Shown: positions 25,696 through 33,654 of the stretch, piece after piece
Layout of the letters: each line of letters opens with the position of its first letter
How positions within the stretch are numbered: the first letter of the stretch is position 1
Origin: CAZEJS01 sp964512645
Lineage (GTDB): Bacteria; Actinomycetota; Geothermincolia; Fen-727; Anoxymicrobiaceae
Assembly (NCBI GenBank): GCA_964512645.1
Contig: CAZEJS010000012.1
Coordinates: 1-64,000, forward strand
DNA: 64,000 nucleotides
Direction: 5' to 3'
Notes under the pieces: model-generated
What the model was told of the DNA's origin: nothing
Seen by the model: the letters and a program-made list of their open reading frames with translations, nothing else
The model's database searches: none
Position numbers and translations under genes: made by a program

Positions 25696-26771
25696 GCACT
25701 TACCGGCGCTTCGTGGTCGAGGAAGTGAAGCTTCTCGGCCCGCGAATTTCCGAGGTCGGGATCGTGGATTCGGAGGGACGTGCGGCGCGGGGCATAGTGC
25801 TCGAGGAGCTGGCCGGCCCGGTGGAAAGCGGCGACGAAGTGGTTGCCAACACCACCGCCGTCGAGCTCGGGCTTGGGTCGGGAGGATACCATTTCGTCCT
25901 CTGGAACCTTTCCAGGGATTCCCTCGACACCCGTGGCGATGGCCATATCATGAAGCTGCGATACACCCCCGCGCAATTGAACGTGCGCGCGATGGAAGAG
26001 GACCTGTGCGAACTCCGCAATGATGAACTGCCGGAGCTGCTCGGCGGGATGCCGGTGATAGCCGGCGAGCTGCACAGCCAGCTGCTGCCGGTGGCGCTGG
26101 CCTTCAGAGACCGTTCCCCTTCCGGCAGGCTGGTTTACGTGATGACCGACGGGGGGTGCCTTCCGGCGGTGTTCAGCAACGCCGCGAGGTACCTCAGGAA
26201 GAGCGGTTTCCTGGAGGCGGTGATCAGCTGCGGGCACGCCTTCGGGGGTGACTTCGAGGCCGTAACAGTGCACGGGGCCCTTGCCGCGGCGAAAAAGCTC
26301 CTGGAGGCGGACGCGGCCGTGGTGCTCATGGGCCCTGGCACGGTCGGCACCGGCAGTCCGGTTGGTTCGACCGGGATTGAACAGGGTGAGGTGGTAAACG
26401 CCGCGGCGGCCCTCGGTGGAACGCCTGTGGCCATACCGAGGATCGCGTTCCGCGACGACCGCGAGCGCCATCATGGCTTGAGCCACCATACCGCGGTTGC
26501 CCTTGGCACGGTGGCGGTGGCGCCGGCTCTGATCCCGGTGCCCGAGATGGAGCCGCGCCAGGCCGGCGCCATCGACCGCCAGATCGAAGAGGCCGGGCTC
26601 GGAGCGAAACACCAGGTGAGGAAGGTCGACGCGCGCCGGGTGCTCGAACTCATGGACAGGTGTCCGGTCGCGGGCAGCGTAATGGGAAGAGGGCCCGGGG
26701 AAGAGCCGGAATTCTTCATGGCGGCAGGGGCAGCGGGGTTTATCGCGGCGGAGGGGGTCGGTGAGCGGTGA
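25692..26771 (+). CDS. DUF3866 family protein
   Basis: A 359-aa protein recognised as DUF3866, a family of unknown function found in Actinobacteria and some thermophiles. Family-like parts are the HIMKLRYTPAQLNV block near 86-99, ELHSQLLPVALAF near 120-132, VYVMTDGGCLPAVFSN near 142-157 and the glycine-rich VLMGPGTVGTGSPVGSTG near 213-230. There is no signal peptide or membrane segment. The GTG start and the stop both overlap neighbours by 4 nt, so it is translationally coupled in the pyrG-to-xerD operon. Confidence 0.88.
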   Translation: MSTYRRFVVEEVKLLGPRISEVGIVDSEGRAARGIVLEELAGPVESGDEVVANTTAVELGLGSGGYHFVLWNLSRDSLDTRGDGHIMKLRYTPAQLNVRAMEEDLCELRNDELPELLGGMPVIAGELHSQLLPVALAFRDRSPSGRLVYVMTDGGCLPAVFSNAARYLRKSGFLEAVISCGHAFGGDFEAVTVHGALAAAKKLLEADAAVVLMGPGTVGTGSPVGSTGIEQGEVVNAAAALGGTPVAIPRIAFRDDRERHHGLSHHTAVALGTVAVAPALIPVPEMEPRQAGAIDRQIEEAGLGAKHQVRKVDARRVLELMDRCPVAGSVMGRGPGEEPEFFMAAGAAGFIAAEGVGER

Positions 26772-27349
26772 CGGATTACGACGTAGCGGCACACGAAGTG
26801 CTCTCGACGGAGCGGGCGTTCGGCGGGCAGGTCATAAGCGTCTACATAGACCGGGTGCGCCTGCCCGACGGGCGTACCGTTTCCTGGGAGCGGGTCGTGC
26901 ATCCGGGGGCCGTCGGAATTGTCCCGCTTACCGACGGCGGGGAAGTCATTATGGTGCGCCAGTACAGGCACGCTGTACGGGGGGTGATGCTGGAGATACC
27001 CGCCGGAAAGCTCGACCGGGGCGAAGCGCCGGCCGATTGCGCCGCCAGAGAGCTCTCCGAGGAGGTCGGCATGAAGGCTTCCGAGATGATTCCGCTCGCT
27101 GAGTTCTACAACTCCCCCGGCTACTCCGACGAGCGTTTCTGCCTCTACCTGGCGAGGGGCCTGGATCCATCTCCCGGGCGGGCCGAGCCAGACGAGTTCC
27201 TCGAACCGGTCGGCATAGCCCTTGCGTCTTCGCTGGAGCTGGTCTCTGACGGGCGGATAACCGACGCCAAAAGCATCATAGGACTTGCGCTCGCACGGGC
27301 GTTCGTCGCCGGAGACGCCGGGCCGTTCATCGGGAGCGAAAGGATGTGA
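26768..27349 (+). CDS. NUDIX hydrolase, ADP-ribose pyrophosphatase type
   Basis: A 193-aa NUDIX enzyme. The Nudix box GKLDRGEAPADCAARELSEE followed by VGM fits GX5EX7REUXEEXGU exactly, at about residues 78-100. The preceding VRQYRHAVRGVMLEIPAGK and the following YNSPGYSDERFCLYLARGL match ADP-ribose pyrophosphatases. It cleaves ADP-ribose to AMP and ribose 5-phosphate. The position between pyrG and xerD is as in Mycobacterium (Rv1700). GTG start with a 4-nt overlap. Confidence 0.95.
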   Translation: MTDYDVAAHEVLSTERAFGGQVISVYIDRVRLPDGRTVSWERVVHPGAVGIVPLTDGGEVIMVRQYRHAVRGVMLEIPAGKLDRGEAPADCAARELSEEVGMKASEMIPLAEFYNSPGYSDERFCLYLARGLDPSPGRAEPDEFLEPVGIALASSLELVSDGRITDAKSIIGLALARAFVAGDAGPFIGSERM

Positions 27350-28284
27350 AGTCTCTCCGGAGGGAAGGCGGAGCCGGGATCGAAGGCCTGTCTGCGGCGG
27401 CGATCGAGTTCCTCGACTACCTCGCCGTGGAGAAAGGCGCGTCCCCTAACACGATCGCGGCGTACAGGCGCGTGCTCCGATCGTACGTGACGCACCTGAA
27501 AGAGGGCGGGTTGGGAGAGCCGGACCAGGTGACCGGGGAAGACGTTTCACGTTTCATCACGTCACTGGGCGCGCCTGACGGAAGAGGATTGGGTCCCGGG
27601 TCCGTTGCGCAGGCCGCAAGTGCCCTGCGTTCCTTCCACAGGTTCATGCTGGCGGAAGGGCTGTCCGAAACCGACCCGACCATGACGCTGGCTTCCCCCA
27701 GGACCCCCCTGAGACTCCCGCGGGCGCTCACCACGGAGGAAGCCGAGGCGCTGGTATGTACAGCGAGCGGTGGGGCCCCTCTCGCCCTCAGGGACAGGTG
27801 CATTCTCGAGTTGCTCTACGGCACGGGCATGCGCATCTCCGAACTGGTCGGGCTGGACGTCGGCGACGTTGACCTTCCGGGCCGCCTGGCCACGGTGCAC
27901 GGGAAGGGAGACAGGTGGCGCATCGTCCCCTTCGGGTCGGCGGCGGCGCGTGCCGTGGTGGAGTACCTGGAGCATGCCAGGCCCGTGCTTGTCCGTCGTT
28001 CCAGGAGCCAGGCGCTGGTGCTCAACGCCAGGGGAGGGAGGCTCACCAGGCAGGGTTGCTGGAAGATAGTCAAGACACATGCGCGCTCGGCGGGCCTGGA
28101 AGAGAAGGTCACTCCTCACGGGCTCAGGCACACATTCGCCACACACATGCTCGAGGGTGGGGCCAGCCTGCTGGTCGTGCAGGAACTGCTCGGGCACGCC
28201 AGTGTCGCCACCACCCAGATATATACCGAGGTCACCAGAGACCACCTCAGGTCCGTTTACGAAAGATCGCACCCCAGGGCGTGA
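27346..28284 (+). CDS. xerD: Site-specific tyrosine recombinase XerD
   Basis: A 312-aa tyrosine recombinase. The SAM-like N-terminal domain is at 15-105 and the catalytic domain at 120-310. Catalytic residues seen are Arg163 (GTGMRISELVG), the beta-hairpin Lys in GKGDRWR near 187, HGLRHTFATH near 256, LLGHASVATTQ near 281 and the nucleophile Tyr in QIYTEV near 292. It resolves chromosome dimers at dif with XerC and FtsK. The N-terminus is slightly long (about 13 residues). The GTG overlaps the NUDIX stop by 4 nt. No attachment sites or mobile genes flank it. Confidence 0.93.
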   Translation: MKSLRREGGAGIEGLSAAAIEFLDYLAVEKGASPNTIAAYRRVLRSYVTHLKEGGLGEPDQVTGEDVSRFITSLGAPDGRGLGPGSVAQAASALRSFHRFMLAEGLSETDPTMTLASPRTPLRLPRALTTEEAEALVCTASGGAPLALRDRCILELLYGTGMRISELVGLDVGDVDLPGRLATVHGKGDRWRIVPFGSAAARAVVEYLEHARPVLVRRSRSQALVLNARGGRLTRQGCWKIVKTHARSAGLEEKVTPHGLRHTFATHMLEGGASLLVVQELLGHASVATTQIYTEVTRDHLRSVYERSHPRA

Positions 28285-28367
28285 CTGCGGCACAAGGCCG
28301 TTGGTTGTGTCGGGGAGAATTCAACCTGGGATACAATGGACCGGGAACCTCATGATTGGAGCGGTTC

Positions 28368-29036
28368 TTGAACCAGTGGCAGGAAGCCGTTTACATAGCG
28401 ATAGGCCTGTTTATTGGAGTGATCCTCCACGAGTACATGCACGGGCGCGTAGCCGATTGGCGTGGGGACCGCACCGCCCGAAACGCCGGCCGTATCACCC
28501 TGAACCCTATCCCGCACATCGATCCGTTCGGGACGGTTCTGTTGCCCCTCGGACTCCTGCTGGTCTCCAGGGGCTCGTTCACCTTCGGGTACGCCAAACC
28601 GGTCCCGGTCAACCCGTTCTTCCTGAAAAAGCGCCGGGACATGGTGCTGGTGGCACTGGCCGGCCCGCTGACCAATTTCGCCGTAGCCCTCGCCGTCTCT
28701 CTCGCAGGGATGTTGGTGCACCTGGCGGGGGTCTCGACTGTGACGCAGACAGGAATATTGGAAGTGTTCATGCTTTTCTACGCGGTAGCGTTCATCAACG
28801 TATGGCTCGGGGTCTTCAACCTGATCCCGGTGCCACCGCTTGACGGTTCGCACATCCTGGAGCACTTCCTCCCTGCCGGTGCCCGGGAAGCGTACGAAAA
28901 GACGGCGCCTTTTGGTTTTGTCGTGTTGTTCGTCTTCTTTCTGTTTGCCGGCGATCTCTTCTACAGGTTGCTGCGCCCGGTGTTCGTGCTCCTGGCGACC
29001 ATCATGGGCATACCGTCGTTTCTCGTGCCGCGTTGA
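28368..29036 (+). CDS. Site-2 protease family membrane metalloprotease (M50)
   Basis: A 222-aa polytopic protease. The zinc motif HEYMH is at residues 21-25 inside the first membrane helix, and the third ligand Asp lies in NLIPVPPLDGSHILEH near 150-165. About five to six membrane segments are visible and there is no PDZ domain, so it belongs to the short S2P group (YwhC type) rather than RseP. Its substrate is unknown. TTG 28368 is chosen because GGAG lies 6 nt before it; TTG 28356 is an alternative. A TACAAT box at 28332-28337 may be its promoter. trpS follows by 17 nt. Confidence 0.91.
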   Translation: MNQWQEAVYIAIGLFIGVILHEYMHGRVADWRGDRTARNAGRITLNPIPHIDPFGTVLLPLGLLLVSRGSFTFGYAKPVPVNPFFLKKRRDMVLVALAGPLTNFAVALAVSLAGMLVHLAGVSTVTQTGILEVFMLFYAVAFINVWLGVFNLIPVPPLDGSHILEHFLPAGAREAYEKTAPFGFVVLFVFFLFAGDLFYRLLRPVFVLLATIMGIPSFLVPR

Positions 29037-29053
29037 CCTCCGGAGGGAAGTAC

Positions 29054-30040
29054 TTGAAGAACAGAGTTGTAAGCGGATACAGGCCAAGCGGAAGGCTGCA
29101 CCTGGGCCACTACCATGGAAACCTCAAGAACATGGTGCGGCTGCAGGAGACCCACCAATGCTTTTTCTTCGTGGCCGACTGGCACATGTTGACCACAGGC
29201 TACCGGGATACTTCGATGCTTGGGAGATGGACTTCCGACATGGTTCTGGACTGGCTGGCCGCGGGGCTCGACCCGGATAAGTGCACGATATACCGGCAGT
29301 CGGACGTGAGGGCGATATCCGAACTGCACCTCTATTTCGGCATGGTGACGACGCTGGGGGAGCTGGAAAGAAACCCGACGTACAAGGAGCAACTCAGGGA
29401 ACTCGGCTCGAGGGTGACCAACACCTACGGATTTCTCGGCTACCCGGTGCTGCAGGCGACCGACATCCTCGCGGTGGACGCCGAGCTCGTGCCCGTGGGT
29501 GAGGACCAGCTTCCCCATCTCGAGCTGACGAGGGAGATTGCCAGGGATTTCAACTCCCTCTACGGGGAGATATTCCCCGAACCCCAGCCGATTCTCTCGA
29601 CTTCGCCGAAGATCCCCGGTACCGACGGGCGCAAGATGTCGAAGTCCTACGGCAACTACATCGGGCTCGACGAGAGCCCCGAGGAGATCGCCCGGAAGGT
29701 GCGGAAGATGGTCACCGATCCCGCCAGGAAGCGGAGGTCCGACAAAGGACATCCCGAGGTCTGCACCGTCTTCACCCTGTGCAAGATCTACTGCCCCGAC
29801 GATCTGGATGCCCTGGCCGGCGCCTGCCGTGAAGCCGAGATCGGATGTACGGACTGCAAGGACAGGCTCGCGGAAAGGGTGGCCGGGGATCTCGCCCCAC
29901 TGCGAGAGAGGCGGAGGGAACTGGAAAAGGAAACAGGGCTCGTCGCGGCGATACTCGGCCGGGGGGCGCAGGTCGTCAACCCTATCGTGGAGGATTCCTG
30001 CGCCAAAGCGCGTGCGGCGATGAACATCGGCAGCCTCTAG
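29054..30040 (+). CDS. trpS: Tryptophan--tRNA ligase
   Basis: A 328-aa class I aminoacyl-tRNA synthetase charging tRNA-Trp. The HIGH-type motif is RPSGRLHLGHYHG at about 10-22 and the KMSKS loop is GRKMSKSYGN near 193-202. The TTG at 29054 has GGAGGG six nt before it and gives the canonical N-terminus; an earlier TTG at 29033 has no ribosome site. A trpB gene with a Trp-codon attenuator lies 7 kb downstream. The next gene, scpA, starts 9 nt later. Confidence 0.96.
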   Translation: MKNRVVSGYRPSGRLHLGHYHGNLKNMVRLQETHQCFFFVADWHMLTTGYRDTSMLGRWTSDMVLDWLAAGLDPDKCTIYRQSDVRAISELHLYFGMVTTLGELERNPTYKEQLRELGSRVTNTYGFLGYPVLQATDILAVDAELVPVGEDQLPHLELTREIARDFNSLYGEIFPEPQPILSTSPKIPGTDGRKMSKSYGNYIGLDESPEEIARKVRKMVTDPARKRRSDKGHPEVCTVFTLCKIYCPDDLDALAGACREAEIGCTDCKDRLAERVAGDLAPLRERRRELEKETGLVAAILGRGAQVVNPIVEDSCAKARAAMNIGSL

Positions 30041-30049
30041 GAGCGCGGT

Positions 30050-30793
30050 TTGGCTTTCGAGGTCAGTATCGAAGTGTTCGAGGGTCCGTTCGACCTTCTT
30101 CTGCAACTGATAATGAAGCAGGAGTTGAGCGTTCACGAGGTGCCCGTCGCCGCGATAACGGCGTCTTTTCTCGACCACATCGAGACATCGAGAGGGATGG
30201 ATCTGGACATGGCCACGGAGTTCGTGCTCATCGCGGCAACGCTGCTGCTCATCAAGGCCAGGTCGCTCGTCCCGCCCTCTGAAGAGGAGTTCGAGGAAGC
30301 CGACGATCCACAGAGCGCTCGCGAATTCCTGGTTGAGCGTCTCATCGAGTACAAGCAATACTCTGACGCGGCCGAGTGGCTGGCCGCGGCCTATGCCGAA
30401 AACGGCTGGTTCACGCCCAGGTTGAGGGAGCTCGAGGATGATTACTCATCGCTCTACCCCGACCCGTTCGAAGGGGTCGGAGACAGGGACCTTGCCGTTG
30501 CTCTCATGGACCTGCTGATCGAGCGAGCCTCCGCCAAGGTGAACACGAGGTACATCGCGCCCATTAGGGTTTCGGTGGCCGAACGAATAATGGAGGTGCG
30601 CCAAAGAATCGAGGCCGACGGGTCGGCGAAATTCACCGAGCTCGTCGACGCGTGCGACAGCAAGCTCGAGGTGATAGCGACATTCCTGGCGGTACTCGAG
30701 CTCTACAAGCGGGGCGAGATATCCCTGAAACAGAGGAAGGCGTTCGGCGAGATAGATATTCAGAAGCGGGAGGCCGGAAGCAATGTCGCTTGA
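30050..30793 (+). CDS. scpA: Segregation and condensation protein A
   Basis: A 247-aa kleisin of the SMC-ScpAB condensin. The N-terminal FEVSIEVFEGPFDLLLQLIM and the helix ATEFVLIAATLLLIKARSLV near 57-76 are diagnostic; the C-terminal winged helix region (AERIMEVRQRIEADGSAKF) is near 175. It bridges SMC heads during chromosome segregation. TTG start, with GGAGCG upstream. The last 11 nt overlap scpB. Confidence 0.95.
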   Translation: MAFEVSIEVFEGPFDLLLQLIMKQELSVHEVPVAAITASFLDHIETSRGMDLDMATEFVLIAATLLLIKARSLVPPSEEEFEEADDPQSAREFLVERLIEYKQYSDAAEWLAAAYAENGWFTPRLRELEDDYSSLYPDPFEGVGDRDLAVALMDLLIERASAKVNTRYIAPIRVSVAERIMEVRQRIEADGSAKFTELVDACDSKLEVIATFLAVLELYKRGEISLKQRKAFGEIDIQKREAGSNVA

Positions 30794-31517
30794 AGATGTA
30801 CCCCGAGAGATCGAGGCGGACGGGCGGGATGGTCGCCCCGGCGACGAGCCCTGGCCCGCTTCGACCGACGTCGAGAAGATGAGCGTCGTCGAGGCGCTGC
30901 TGTTCGTGTCGCCCGAGCCTCTCTCGGTGGGGGAACTTGGCGAGATCACCGGTTTCGACCCCGGGGCCTTGAGGGAGATGCTGAACAGGCTCGTCGATTC
31001 GTACGAGGCGTCCGGCGGGGGACTGGTCATTCGTGAGGTGGCCGGGGGTTTCGGCTTCTACGCGAGGCCGCTGGCGGCTCCGTACATAGCGAGGCTGATC
31101 AGGTCCCAGGTGAACCCTAGGCTCACCAGGGCGGCGCTCGAGACCATGGCGATCGTCGCCTACCTTCAGCCGGTGTCGCGTGGGGTAGTCGCTGAAATAC
31201 GAGGCGTTCAGTCTGAGGGCGTCATGAAGACGCTGGAGGACAGAGGCCTGGTCAAAGCGGTGGGCCGGGGCGGACCGCCGGGGTATGCGACCCTGTACGG
31301 GACCACGGACAAGTTCCTGGAAAGGTTCGGGCTTAAGGACCTGGACGGCCTGCCGGGGCTGGATGAATTCGCGCCCGACGAACAGACAGTGGAGAGGATC
31401 AAGCGCAGCCTCTCATGGGAGCTCGAGGAGGACACCGTTGACGGAGGAAGGCCGACCCGGCGAGAGGATCCAGAAGATCATAGCGAACGCGGGCCTGGCC
31501 TCCCGGAGGGCGGCTGA
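30783..31517 (+). CDS. scpB: Segregation and condensation protein B
   Basis: A 244-aa winged-helix partner of ScpA. Recognised by VVEALLFVSPEPLSVGEL near 35-52, RLTRAALETMAIVAYLQPV near 117-135, the RGVQSEGVMKTLEDRGLVK block, and GYATLYGTTDKFLERFGLKD near 165-184. The first 30 residues are acidic and non-conserved. The C-terminal 25 residues are charged and overlap rluB by 80 nt, a large overlap suggesting the tail is dispensable or that coupling controls RluB output. Confidence 0.94.
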   Translation: MSLEDVPREIEADGRDGRPGDEPWPASTDVEKMSVVEALLFVSPEPLSVGELGEITGFDPGALREMLNRLVDSYEASGGGLVIREVAGGFGFYARPLAAPYIARLIRSQVNPRLTRAALETMAIVAYLQPVSRGVVAEIRGVQSEGVMKTLEDRGLVKAVGRGGPPGYATLYGTTDKFLERFGLKDLDGLPGLDEFAPDEQTVERIKRSLSWELEEDTVDGGRPTRREDPEDHSERGPGLPEGG

Positions 31518-32187
31518 GCGGCTGATAACAGAGGGGCGCGTGACGGTTGACGGTCGGATGGCCACGCTGGGTGACCGGGCGAGGCCCGGAGTCGACTCGA
31601 TCGAGGTGGACGGGGTCGCACTGGACCTTCCCGGGGAGCTCGTCTACATAGCCCTCAACAAACCCGCCGGAGTGGTTAGCACGGCGTCGGATCCCGAGGG
31701 CCGGCCCACGGTCACGGAGCTTGTATCGGACATGTCCGGGGGCCGCCGGGTGTTTCCGGTTGGCAGGCTGGACATGGATTCGACGGGGCTTATACTCTTA
31801 ACGAACGACGGGTTCTTAGCGTACAGGTTGACACACCCCGCCTTCGGAGTGCCGCGCGAATACATCGTCGAGGTGACCCCGGTGCCCCGTCGGGCGGACC
31901 TGGCATCGCTCAGGCGGGGCGTGAATCTCGAGGATGGCGACACCGGCCCGGCCAGGGTGTCCCTGCTGTCTAAAGATGGCGGCCGGGCACGGGTGGACAT
32001 GATTATCCACTCGGGCAGGAAGCGGCAGATCAGGAGGTCGTTCGAAACGCTGGGGTATGCGGTGGTAACCCTGAACAGGGTAAGGATCGGGGGGTTGGGC
32101 CTGGGCAACCTCAGGCAGGGCCGGGCGAGAACGCTTCAGCGTGATGAGGTCAGGAACCTGTACAGGCAGACCGGGTTCGAAGCGTGA
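31438..32187 (+). CDS. rluB: Ribosomal large-subunit pseudouridine synthase B family
   Basis: A 249-aa pseudouridine synthase. The S4 domain (GERIQKIIANAGLASRRAAE) is at about 8-55. The catalytic motif FPVGRLDMDSTGLILLTNDG near 103-122 holds the nucleophile Asp of RLD, and IIHSGRKRQIRRSFETLG near 186 is the C-terminal motif. It modifies a uridine of 23S rRNA helix 89 in homologues. The TTG start is set by AGGAGG six nt upstream, inside scpB. The order scpA-scpB-rluB-(aro)-cmk is common in Gram-positive bacteria. Confidence 0.94.
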   Translation: MTEEGRPGERIQKIIANAGLASRRAAERLITEGRVTVDGRMATLGDRARPGVDSIEVDGVALDLPGELVYIALNKPAGVVSTASDPEGRPTVTELVSDMSGGRRVFPVGRLDMDSTGLILLTNDGFLAYRLTHPAFGVPREYIVEVTPVPRRADLASLRRGVNLEDGDTGPARVSLLSKDGGRARVDMIIHSGRKRQIRRSFETLGYAVVTLNRVRIGGLGLGNLRQGRARTLQRDEVRNLYRQTGFEA

Positions 32188-32207
32188 TGACCTGAAAAGG
32201 AGGCCGT

Positions 32208-32570
32208 ATGAAGGTCAGGGCATTGAGGGGAGCGGTGACGGCCGACGCCGACACCAGGGAGGAGATAATCGGTATCACCACCGAGCTGCTCGAAGAGATG
32301 CTGGACCGGAATGACGTGGGCACGGATGACGTGATCTGCATCACGTTTACCTCCACGGGCGACCTGAAGGCCGAGTTCCCGGCCGCCGCAGTGCGCAAAA
32401 TCGGGCTGTCTCACGTGCCCGTAATGTGCGCACGAGAACTCGATGTAGAAGGTGCCCTCCCCATGACCGTGCGGGTGATGATGTTGCTCTACACCGGGAA
32501 GGCCCGCGAGCAACTCAGGCACGTCTATCTCAAGGATGCGCGACAGCTGCGAACTGACCTGCCGGAGTGA
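32208..32570 (+). CDS. aroH: Chorismate mutase, AroH type
   Basis: A 120-aa monofunctional chorismate mutase of the Bacillus AroH fold, converting chorismate to prephenate. The N-terminus MKVRALRGAVTADADTREEI and the later TSTGDLKAEFPAAAVRKIG and VPVMCARELDVEGALP are characteristic; Arg7, Glu near 78 and Arg near 90 should line the active site. AAAGGAGG precedes the ATG. It lies between rluB and aroF in an aromatic amino-acid operon. Confidence 0.95.
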   Translation: MKVRALRGAVTADADTREEIIGITTELLEEMLDRNDVGTDDVICITFTSTGDLKAEFPAAAVRKIGLSHVPVMCARELDVEGALPMTVRVMMLLYTGKAREQLRHVYLKDARQLRTDLPE

Positions 32571-32607
32571 TATACAAGTTTCCTTGGACCCGAGAAGGTG
32601 ATGCTTG

Positions 32608-33621
32608 ATGATGATCCTAATGCGCGTTGGAGCCACCGATTCCGAGATCAACGCCGTTATCGACAAGCTCCACGAAGTCGGGGCTGAGGCACACCTCTCG
32701 CGCGGGGAGTACAAGACCGTAGTCGGGGCAATCGGGGACAGGGACAGGATCTCCCAGATACCTTTTGAGGCTCTTGCCGGGGTGGATAGCGTGATCCCGG
32801 TCATGAAGCCGTACAAGCTCGTGAGCAGGGAGTTCCACCCGGAAGGCAGCGTGGTGAAGGTCGGCGACGTCGAGCTCGGCGGAGGCGCGTTTGTGACGAT
32901 CGCCGGGCCGTGCGCCGTCGAGAGCGAGGAACAGATGCTCCACGCGGCCGCCGCCGCGAAAGCGGCGGGAGCGGACATACTCCGCGGGGGCGCTTTCAAG
33001 CCCCGGACGTCGCCGTACTCATTCCAGGGGCTGGGAGAGGAAGGCCTGAAGTTGCTGGGGAGGGCCCGTGACGCCACCGGCCTCCCGGTGGTAACCGAAG
33101 TCGTCGACGTACGGCACCTCGAGCTGGTCTGCCGCTACGCGGACATGATCCAGATTGGCGCGAGGAACATGCAGAACTTCCTTCTGCTCAGCGAGGTGGG
33201 CGCGCAGCCGAAGCCGGTAATGCTGAAACGGGGACTCTCGAATACCCTCGAGGAGCTGTTGATGGCGGCGGAGTACGTGGTGCGCGGCGGAAACAAGCAG
33301 GTGGTCCTCTGCGAAAGGGGAATACGCACCTTCGAGACCGCCACGCGGAACACCCTGGACCTGAGCGTGGTGCCGCTGGTGAAGGAGTTGAGCCATCTGC
33401 CGATAATCGTCGACCCGTCGCACGCCACCGGGAAACACGAGATAATCGCGCCCCTGTGCAAAGGCGCCATGGCTGTCGGCGCCGACGGGGTGATGGTCGA
33501 GATGCACCCGGACCCCGGGGCGGCTCTGTGCGACGGCCCGCAGTCCCTGACGCTGGAGGAGTTCGGCGAGTTGATGGACGGGCTCAGGGCGCTGGCACCC
33601 GCGCTCGGCAGGACAATGTGA
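32608..33621 (+). CDS. aroF: 3-deoxy-7-phosphoheptulonate synthase
   Basis: A 337-aa DAHP synthase of the beta subclass, first enzyme of the shikimate route (phosphoenolpyruvate plus erythrose 4-phosphate). Residues 1-70 form the ferredoxin-like regulatory domain known from Thermotoga. The barrel has IAGPCAVESEEQM near 98-110, LRGGAFKPRTSPYSFQG near 127-143, IQIGARNMQNF and VIVDPSHATGKHEI-like metal-site sequence. Tyr and Phe often inhibit this type through the N-terminal domain. Starts ATG 32608 and ATG 32611 are both possible; GAGAAGGTG lies 8-11 nt upstream. Confidence 0.95.
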   Translation: MMILMRVGATDSEINAVIDKLHEVGAEAHLSRGEYKTVVGAIGDRDRISQIPFEALAGVDSVIPVMKPYKLVSREFHPEGSVVKVGDVELGGGAFVTIAGPCAVESEEQMLHAAAAAKAAGADILRGGAFKPRTSPYSFQGLGEEGLKLLGRARDATGLPVVTEVVDVRHLELVCRYADMIQIGARNMQNFLLLSEVGAQPKPVMLKRGLSNTLEELLMAAEYVVRGGNKQVVLCERGIRTFETATRNTLDLSVVPLVKELSHLPIIVDPSHATGKHEIIAPLCKGAMAVGADGVMVEMHPDPGAALCDGPQSLTLEEFGELMDGLRALAPALGRTM

Positions 33622-33654
33622 TTCGCGGGCGCACTAGTTGAGCGGGCAGGCGGC

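Noticed and set aside
24942..26792. A 616-codon minus-strand frame opposite the M20 and DUF3866 genes
   Set aside because: The plus strand encodes two clear, conserved proteins. The antisense frame has the composition expected from the codon bias of its partner and no recognisable domain.
28079..28843. A 254-codon plus-strand frame spanning the xerD end and the site-2 protease start
   Set aside because: It overlaps two well-supported genes in another frame and its translation is Arg/Pro-rich without domains.
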